DNA of 64,000 nt, taken from positions 1 through 64,000 of the forward strand of contig NZ_JAHBZY010000014.1 of assembly GCF_019635155.1 (NCBI RefSeq), given 5' to 3'. The DNA is from Nitrosomonas sp. GTDB taxonomy: Bacteria; Pseudomonadota; Gammaproteobacteria; Burkholderiales; Nitrosomonadaceae. A program made the translations under genes and the position numbers. Positions 58,318 to 64,000 of this stretch are shown in pieces (within the stretch, counting starts at the first letter, position 1; every line of letters begins with the position of its first letter). The notes beneath the pieces were generated by a model that saw nothing but the letters and a program-made list of their open reading frames with translations, was not told the DNA's origin and searched no databases.

Positions 58318-60165
58318 TTACTCAACTGTCACCGCTTTGGCCAAATTCCTGGGTTTGTCGACATCCGTGCCTTTTACGAGGGCGACGTGATATGCCAATA
58401 ATTGCAGCGGGATAGTATGCAGAATCGGGCTTAGTAGCCCGGCATACTCGGTTAAACGAATCACGTGGAGATGCTCGCTAGGTGTAATTTGCGAATCTGC
58501 ATCCGCGAATACGTAAAGCTCACCGCCGCGAGCTTGTACTTCTTGCAAATTGGATTTAAGTTTATCCAATAGCTGGTTACTTGGGGCAATTGCGACAACC
58601 GGCATTTCATCGTCAATCAGCGCTAACGGTCCATGTTTGAGCTCACCGGCTGCGTAAGCTTCTGCATGAATATAGGAAATCTCTTTTAGTTTGAGCGCAC
58701 CTTCCATCGCGATCGGATAGTGCACGCCGCGGCCAAGAAATAATGCATGGCGTTTTTGTGCAAAATTTTGCGCCCAGTTCTTGACGAGCGGTTCGACTTT
58801 TAATGCCTGCTTTAAAGCATTGGGTAAATGACGCAACGTCAATATCAATTGGCGCTCATCATGTGCTGGAAGTCTATGACGCATTTTGGCCAATGTGATG
58901 GTCAGCAGCAGTAGCGAGGCTAGCTGCGTAGTGAATGCTTTTGTTGAAGCAACGCCGATTTCCGGGCCGGCGCGGGTGAGAAAACGCAAATCGGCTTGCC
59001 GTATCAATGCGCTCTCCGGAACATTACAAATCGCGAGACTATAAGTATGACCAAGTTTCTTGGCGTAATTCATTGCCGCCAATGTGTCAGCTGTTTCACC
59101 GGATTGTGAAATGGCAACCACTAAAGTTGCTGGATCGGATACGGGATTCCGGTAACGGTACTCACTGGCGATTTCGACATTGCATGGTATGCCGGCGACC
59201 TTTTCGAGCCAGTATCGAGCGACTAAGCCGGCGTGATAGCTGGTTCCACACGCTAATATCAGAATTTGTTTGGTATTGAGAAAAATTTTTCCTGCTTCGC
59301 TGCCAAATAAATTGGGTGTGATGGATTGGGTATTCGATATCATTTCCAACGTGTTGGCGACTGCGCTTGGTTGCTCGAATATTTCCTTTTGCATGTAGTG
59401 TGCGTATGACCCTAATCCGATCTCTTCGTTGGACAGATGCGATTCATGGATGATGCGATTGACCGGTTCGCCTAATTGATCATGCAGACAATTGACAATA
59501 TGGAAACTATGATTGCTAAGCTCCGCGATATCACCTTCTTCAAGGTAGATTACATCGCGTGTCACTTGCAGTAATGCAGAGACATCCGATGCGACGTAGT
59601 TACCGTCTTTACCTATCCCCAAAATTAACGGTGCGCCATGACGGGCGACGATGATTCGCTCGGGATGCGCTTCTTCCATAACTGCAATGGCGTACGCTCC
59701 TTGTAGTTCCGCAACGGCTAAACAGACAGCTTTGAAAAAATCAGGGATTTCCTTCAGTTTAAAAGCAATGAGGTGTGCAATGACTTCGGAATCAGTTTCC
59801 GACGAAAACTGGTAGCCATGATTTTTAAGGAACGTGCGAATGCTTTCATGATTTTCTATGATTCCATTGTGCACAACCGCTATGCGCGATTCGCCTCCCG
59901 AAAAATGAGGGTGCGCATTCTGCTCGGAAGGTTTTCCGTGCGTGGCCCATCGCGTATGAGCGATACCAGCAAATCCTTGAGCATTTTCTTGTTCCACTAG
60001 CTTACAAAGCTGATGTACGCGGCCTGCGGTGCGTAATCTTTTTAGTCCGTAATCAGTGAATACAAGACCTGCGGAATCGTAGCCGCGATATTCGAGACGC
60101 TGCAATCCTTCCAATAGGACCGGCACCACATTTGCTTTTGCAATTGCGCCAATAATTCCACACAT
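58318..60165 (-). CDS. glmS: Glucosamine-6-phosphate synthase (glutamine-hydrolysing)
   Basis: It makes glucosamine 6-phosphate from fructose 6-phosphate and glutamine for cell-wall synthesis. The 615-aa protein has the N-terminal nucleophile Cys (MCGIIGAI), the glutamine-site motif HTRWATHGKPSEQNAHPH, and two SIS domains with CGTSYHAGLVARYWLE and ISQSGETADTLAA. No glmS ribozyme is expected in this group and none was seen. A promoter-like TATAAT is in the upstream region. Confidence 0.97.
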   Translation of the reverse strand: MCGIIGAIAKANVVPVLLEGLQRLEYRGYDSAGLVFTDYGLKRLRTAGRVHQLCKLVEQENAQGFAGIAHTRWATHGKPSEQNAHPHFSGGESRIAVVHNGIIENHESIRTFLKNHGYQFSSETDSEVIAHLIAFKLKEIPDFFKAVCLAVAELQGAYAIAVMEEAHPERIIVARHGAPLILGIGKDGNYVASDVSALLQVTRDVIYLEEGDIAELSNHSFHIVNCLHDQLGEPVNRIIHESHLSNEEIGLGSYAHYMQKEIFEQPSAVANTLEMISNTQSITPNLFGSEAGKIFLNTKQILILACGTSYHAGLVARYWLEKVAGIPCNVEIASEYRYRNPVSDPATLVVAISQSGETADTLAAMNYAKKLGHTYSLAICNVPESALIRQADLRFLTRAGPEIGVASTKAFTTQLASLLLLTITLAKMRHRLPAHDERQLILTLRHLPNALKQALKVEPLVKNWAQNFAQKRHALFLGRGVHYPIAMEGALKLKEISYIHAEAYAAGELKHGPLALIDDEMPVVAIAPSNQLLDKLKSNLQEVQARGGELYVFADADSQITPSEHLHVIRLTEYAGLLSPILHTIPLQLLAYHVALVKGTDVDKPRNLAKAVTVE

Positions 60166-60759
60166 TTAGGATTTCTCTCCTTAATTCAATTAAGAATCAT
60201 AATAACTATTATATTTCCATGTACTGCTTAATCATCAGTTCAGCATTGTTTTTGTTCTAAGGCCTTAGTTAGAAAAGCTGAGGCAAATTATTTAATTGAA
60301 GGAAATCTCATCTGCTTTTTTAATAATAAATTTGGGATAATATCAGGAAATCAATGGGCTATCTTGTTAGGCTACTTGATTTCAATGCGCACAAAAGAGA
60401 TGCTGTTCAGAAATGAATATAAAGAAACAGTTTGCTAAATTGATCAGTCAGTTAACCAGTCAAAATTCAAGTATGAGAACAAAATATTATGAGATTTTGA
60501 ATGATTCAGAAACGTGCTTGGCATTAAATGCTAACGCGATGAATGTTGGAAAAATGCAGATTTAAAACTGCAAAACAAATGTTCCGCTCTATTCTATCAA
60601 ATCAATCGCGATATTTTATTCAGTATTTGTTCAGAGTTTTTTTTCTAAGATAATTTGAAGGCGAAGTGGTTTTTTATTGATAGTTAAATGTGTGGCAATA
60701 ATGTTACTCAATCTAAACTTAGGTTATTGTGAGTTGTGATTACTATTACTGAGGTTGAC
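60166..60759. other. 594-base intergenic region, glmS to the Gly/His-rich gene
   Basis: It contains the divergent promoters. A 50-codon frame (60413-60565) lacks a ribosome site and is not called. A TATAAT hexamer faces glmS near 60207. Nothing else could be identified. Confidence 0.5.
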
Positions 60760-61884
60760 ATGAAAAAGTTCAGGTTGGCATGTCTGGCCATTGCGCTCTG
60801 TGGGTTATTTTTGACAGATACAGCAATTGCAGAAGGTGACGATGGGGGCTTTGATGGCGGCGGATTCGATGGTGGAGACTTCGGGGGCGATTATGGTGGG
60901 GACTTCGGAAGCGATTATGGTGGCTATGAATCCGACTTTAACGGTGCTGATAGTTACGATGACGGAGGGAGTTCTGACTATCCTGATCAAGGTGGTTATG
61001 ATCAAGGCGATGTTTTTTACCAGGATAATGATTTGGGCCAGCCGGATGACTTCGGAGTGGCCGATGATCCGGGTCAATCGGATGGATTAGAACAGGCTGA
61101 TGTAATTGATCAACAGAGTGATTTTTCTCTAGAAAGTGATTCAGTTCAGAATGACGGTTCGACATCGGTTCACGATGAGATCTCTCAAGAGCCGCTTGGG
61201 AAAGAGATGGCTGATCCGGTAACAGATGCTGCAGCAGCGAATGAATCAGTTGAAACTGGTGAAGTGACATCAACTTCTGAAGCCCCTGAATCAGGGGATG
61301 TTGCATCTATCACTGAGCAATCTGCTCAAGATAGCAGTGTTGATCAAAACTCATCTTCTGATGGAATAGCTGTTAATAATGGGCATGTTGATCAAACTGT
61401 TGGGCATCATGGCCATGATGGGCACGGTCACCATCATCACCATCATGATGGGTTTGGCTTGGGACTCGGTTTGGGATTAGGATTGGGTTTGGGATTTGGA
61501 CCATTTAGTTACTATAGTCCATTTGCGCCATTTGGTTATTACGGATTTGGTGTGCCTTTTCCTGGTTTCGGTTTTTATAGTGGTTGGCGCGGTGTAGGGG
61601 GGTATAGCAACTACGCGGGTTTTGGTCCGTATCGATATTTTGAGCCTTACTACCCGTTGGGCGGTTATCCTGCATTACTTGTCGCCTCCCCGGTAATTTC
61701 AGGTCCACTGGTTACAGCACCAAGGACACCGACTTTCATACAGCGCAATGATAATTTCAGGCCTGCTCCGGCACCGGTTCAGAAGCAAGCCTATTGGTAT
61801 TACTGCCGAAATCCGGAAGGCTATTACCCGTATGTTAAAAAATGTTCGGGAGAATGGATAAGGGTACCGCCTAGACCTTCTTGA
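60760..61884 (+). CDS. Exported Gly/Asp/His-rich low-complexity protein
   Basis: ATG 60760 with a GAGG site, 374 aa. The signal peptide is residues 1-24 (TDTAIA-E). Residues 28-75 are GDDGGFDGG-type repeats, 80-200 Asp/Gln/Ser-rich, 218-235 His-rich (HHGHDGHGHHHHHHD), 238-250 a GLGLGL run, then a Phe/Tyr/Gly/Pro-rich stretch. The C-terminus has a folded-looking motif YWYYCRNPEGYYPYVKKC. This tail is seen in other exported bacterial proteins. Likely a surface or matrix protein that can bind metals through the His tract; not proved. Confidence 0.7.
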   Translation: MKKFRLACLAIALCGLFLTDTAIAEGDDGGFDGGGFDGGDFGGDYGGDFGSDYGGYESDFNGADSYDDGGSSDYPDQGGYDQGDVFYQDNDLGQPDDFGVADDPGQSDGLEQADVIDQQSDFSLESDSVQNDGSTSVHDEISQEPLGKEMADPVTDAAAANESVETGEVTSTSEAPESGDVASITEQSAQDSSVDQNSSSDGIAVNNGHVDQTVGHHGHDGHGHHHHHHDGFGLGLGLGLGLGLGFGPFSYYSPFAPFGYYGFGVPFPGFGFYSGWRGVGGYSNYAGFGPYRYFEPYYPLGGYPALLVASPVISGPLVTAPRTPTFIQRNDNFRPAPAPVQKQAYWYYCRNPEGYYPYVKKCSGEWIRVPPRPS

Positions 61885-61970
61885 TATTTTGATTGTTCGT
61901 AATTTTATGTGATGATTTACAGTCATAAAAAAACGGGTAAGATTATTAATATTACTGTAAGGAGATAATC

Positions 61971-62150
61971 ATGAAAATCAAACGATTGTTAATCGCAGGT
62001 ATTTTTGCTGTGGTAGTGCCATTATTATCAGGGTGCTGGACGGTAGCGGCAGCAGGCGCAGGTGCCTACGGCGGCTATAAAATGAAAGAAGAAGGTTATA
62101 CCTTGCAGAACCCGGTTACTAAAGAAGAGAATAAGAAATCAACTAAATAA
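61971..62150 (+). CDS. Small lipoprotein, paralogue A (59 aa)
   Basis: The frame is short, but AAGGAG lies just before ATG 61971. The lipobox is LLSGC (Cys 22), followed by AAAGAGAYGGYKMKEEG. A second gene at 62816 encodes the same protein type with about 65% identity. Both may be surface or periplasmic-facing small lipoproteins; the YGGYKMKE region resembles glycine-zipper-type segments. Confidence 0.8.
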   Translation: MKIKRLLIAGIFAVVVPLLSGCWTVAAAGAGAYGGYKMKEEGYTLQNPVTKEENKKSTK

Positions 62151-62457
62151 CAGCGGAACGAGGAAGGAGCGTGTTTCGATATCGCGGTTTTATCGCTTCT
62201 CCTCCTTGATGATTTTGCGAAGGGCCGGATAATGGGGTGTTGCTTGAGCAGAGCCTGTATTTGCTCCAAGAGTTGCGCCAGAGAATTAAAGCGAAACGCA
62301 ACTGTGTCGACGCTTGATTCCTTTGCGGTTGATGGCGGCAATGGTGAACGTTGAAATCATCTGAGCGGAAAACACATGGATCATGAGTGTGTGCATCTTT
62401 TCAAACGTCACTCAGAATCTGAGTATGCCACGCTGTCACTGAAAATATTTATAACGT
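62151..62457. other. 307-base region between lipoprotein A and the palindromic element
   Basis: No gene with a ribosome site was found. A minus-strand frame (62096-62341) lacks any recognised domain. The sequence may be remains of an insertion, since a mobile-element-like palindrome begins at 62458. Confidence 0.4.
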
Positions 62458-62598
62458 AAGACCTTTGCACGGTGTCATGAGCGGTACGAGAATAAGGCAA
62501 AAATTTGCGAAAAAGCGGAGTTTACACGGGGTAAATGAGCATTTTTCGCAAATTTTTAACGCAATTACCGTGCCGCGTAGTAACCGTACAAAGGTTTC
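62458..62598. mobile_element. MITE-like palindromic element
   Basis: The 141-base element is nearly one long imperfect palindrome. Ends AAGACCTTTGCACGG and its partner (reverse complement GAAACCTTTGTACGG) are 15-base inverted repeats with three differences; ACCTTTGC-type ends occur in IS5-family elements. A five- to six-base duplication AACGT(A) flanks both sides (62453-62458 and 62599-62604). Inside, AAAAATTTGCGAAAAA recurs inverted. It has no coding capacity. Family assignment is tentative. Confidence 0.65.
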
Positions 62599-62815
62599 AA
62601 CGTATTTTAGCCGGGTGGAATGTAATTGCATCGGCGCAAGGGCGGGTGAAAGCGGCCTTGTCATTCTTATTGTTTTTGCGATCTGCTGTGTTAACTAGGT
62701 TTAAGAATTAGCTTATCACTTTGATACGTCTAATTTTTTGTGTATTGCTTGTGTTGTATCGCTTCTTACTCGGTACATTATTCAGCACTTTCTTAATTTT
62801 TTAATGGGAACCGGG

Positions 62816-62989
62816 ATGAAAAGAAAACGGATAGTAAGCGTAATTGTTTTTGTGATGATACTGCCGCTGTTATCAGGCTGCTGGACCTTAGCGGTTGCCG
62901 GTGCGGGGGCTTATGGCGGGTATAAAATGAAAGAACATGGTTACACTTTACAAAGCCCGATTGCCAAGGAAAAGAAATCGAAGAAGTGA
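62816..62989 (+). CDS. Small lipoprotein, paralogue B (57 aa)
   Basis: ATG 62816; an in-frame start 26 codons earlier would spoil the signal peptide. The lipobox is LLSGC, then WTLAVAGAGAYGGYKMKEHG. It is a paralogue of the gene at 61971, most likely by local duplication. The two copies are separated by 665 bases including the palindromic element. Function unknown. Confidence 0.75.
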   Translation: MKRKRIVSVIVFVMILPLLSGCWTLAVAGAGAYGGYKMKEHGYTLQSPIAKEKKSKK

Positions 62990-63021
62990 AGTTTCGAATG
63001 CTGTGTTCGGATTGATCAACG

Positions 63022-63513
63022 TTATTCAGGTTTTTCTGTAGGACTTTCCTGTTCTTTTTTATTACGAAAGCTTTCATAAATCATAAGGGCGGCACCGACA
63101 AAAATAGCGGAGTCGGCAATATTAAAAGCTGGCCAGTGATAACTGCCAATGTAGAAATCCAGAAAATCGACAACATGCCCCAGTGTGATGCGATCGTATA
63201 AGTTTCCTGAGGCTCCTCCAAGCACTAAGCTTAATGATAGGCAGAATAACTGTTCGTGTTTGTATTTGTTGAGAAAAAGTATGATCAGAAGAATAGCGAT
63301 TCCGGCGATACCGCTTAGGAACCAGCGCTGCCATCCTGATTGGTCGCTCAGGAAGCTGAAGGCGGCACCTGGATTGTAGGTCAATATCAAATTGAAAAAA
63401 CTGGTGATCGGGATTGTTTGTCCAAATTCTAATGTGGATTCAACCCAATATTTACTGGCGAGATCCAGAATTAAAACAAGTGCTGCGATACTTAAACTGA
63501 TATATAGCTTCAT
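63022..63513 (-). CDS. lspA: Prolipoprotein signal peptidase
   Basis: The 163-aa four-helix inner-membrane aspartyl protease cleaves lipoprotein signal peptides. Conserved blocks include LILDLASKYWV, NPGAAFSF, GGASGNLYDRITLGHVVDFLDF (catalytic Asp) and FNIADSAIFVGA (second Asp). It lies 31 bases after ileS in the usual ileS-lspA order. Several lipoprotein genes in the window depend on it. Confidence 0.96.
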   Translation of the reverse strand: MKLYISLSIAALVLILDLASKYWVESTLEFGQTIPITSFFNLILTYNPGAAFSFLSDQSGWQRWFLSGIAGIAILLIILFLNKYKHEQLFCLSLSLVLGGASGNLYDRITLGHVVDFLDFYIGSYHWPAFNIADSAIFVGAALMIYESFRNKKEQESPTEKPE

Positions 63514-63544
63514 AGGAAATAATTCTAAGAGTTAGTAACTGGTA

Positions 63545-64000
63545 TTACGCAAAATGGCGTTTCTCACCGGTACTATATAGATTGGTGATACATCGTGAAC
63601 ACAAAGTGGGATGCTCTACATGTTGTCCCACATCCTGGCGATAGTGCCAGCAGCGCTCGCATTTTTTATGAATGCTGGATGTTATCTCAATACCCTCCTG
63701 TAGTGGATCATTGACTTGGATCAGATTGACTTCCGAGACGATCAATACGAAACGTAAATCATCCTCCAAGGCATTAAGCAGGAGAAAATCTTCGCTATTG
63801 GTGCGAATTTCCACTGTCGCGGCTAGCGATGAGCCGATTGCTCCGTGCGTACGAGATTCTTCCAGTTTTTTTAAAACTTGCGAACGTAATGCCCGTATTT
63901 TTGCCCAGCGTTGTTGCAATATTTCCGTGGACGATTGTTCCGGAAAATTATGCCACTGATGCAGTAAAACGCTATCGCTGTTATCTTTAGACAGATATTC
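63545..64000 (-). CDS. ileS: Isoleucyl-tRNA synthetase, C-terminal part
   Basis: The frame runs to the right edge of the window (152 codons visible), so the catalytic domain is outside. The end of the anticodon-binding domain (VLLHQWHNFPEQ) and the C-terminal zinc-finger-like motif (CERCWHYRQDVGQH, then LCSRC) are diagnostic. lspA follows. Confidence 0.95.
   Translation of the reverse strand, partial: EYLSKDNSDSVLLHQWHNFPEQSSTEILQQRWAKIRALRSQVLKKLEESRTHGAIGSSLAATVEIRTNSEDFLLLNALEDDLRFVLIVSEVNLIQVNDPLQEGIEITSSIHKKCERCWHYRQDVGQHVEHPTLCSRCITNLYSTGEKRHFA

Noticed and set aside
60413-60565. 50-codon plus-strand frame upstream of the Gly/His-rich gene
   Set aside because: No ribosome site and no family resemblance.
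60840-61000. Tandem GGC/GAT-rich repeats as a possible CRISPR or minisatellite
   Set aside because: They encode a Gly/Asp-rich segment in frame; no spacers of constant length.
62096-62341. 81-aa minus-strand frame overlapping lipoprotein A
   Set aside because: No ribosome site; overlaps the 3' end of a better-supported gene.

Overview
The window reads as the chromosome of a beta-proteobacterial ammonia oxidiser of the Nitrosomonas type. The evidence is indirect but consistent: house-keeping genes of proteobacterial type (recA-recX-alaS, hemC-hemD-hemY, pilC-pilD-coaE-zapD, ileS-lspA), a proton-pumping pyrophosphatase next to a PPi-dependent phosphofructokinase, a CbbR-like LysR regulator next to PEP synthase, and periplasmic multiheme-type cytochromes. 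No ammonia-oxidation or RuBisCO gene is in the window, so the genus is an inference. No rRNA, tRNA or CRISPR array was seen.

Layout. 1-4954: 3' end of a CHASE2-type nucleotide cyclase, then a large FecR/TPR/outer-membrane-barrel protein and a 111-aa protein of unknown kind; the gap before the barrel gene carries textbook CRP-type and FNR-type boxes. 5095-9427 (minus): hppA, pfp and adk, a pyrophosphate/adenylate block; adk seems to use an ATT start. 9650-14119: recA-recX-small exported protein-alaS, with overlapping stop/start codons. 14120-18740: an accessory island holding hicAB, a duplicated 3' tail of alaS, an orphan ParA-like ATPase with a consensus promoter and palindromic operator, an orphan hicB, an MNT/HEPN pair and a ParD-like/zeta pair. 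18790-23284 (minus): pilU, pilT and two HDOD proteins. 23505-29011 (minus): ferredoxin, coaD, rsmD, a lone non-catalytic M16 peptidase homologue and ppc. 29123-34214: hemC, hemD, hemY, a ferredoxin-reductase and an epimerase-like protein. 34411-40209: pilC, pilD, coaE, zapD and a diguanylate cyclase.

40250-40967 is a decayed IS481-like element with recognisable ends, followed by a small minus-strand gene. 41637-45871: CbbR-like regulator, ppsA and its regulatory kinase/phosphatase. 45928-52397: a membrane protein, mutL, a GH19 lysozyme-like enzyme overlapping an exported Cys-containing protein (an effector/immunity-like arrangement), and an ExbB-ExbD-TonB-like operon with an unusual TonB C-terminus. 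52781-57803: adhesin-E-like protein, Mut7-C protein, an FNR-box lipoprotein gene, then a P450 cotranscribed with a RoxA-like diheme lipoprotein. 58318-64000: glmS, a Gly/His-rich exported protein, two paralogous 57-59 aa lipoproteins separated by a palindromic MITE-like element, lspA and the 3' part of ileS.

The most interesting places are: (i) the RoxA-like/P450 pair, (ii) the toxin-antitoxin island with the alaS tail copy and the autoregulated-looking ParA-like gene, (iii) the CRP+FNR control region between a cyclase and an outer-membrane protein, and (iv) the GH19/exported-protein pair. None can be proved novel from sequence alone.
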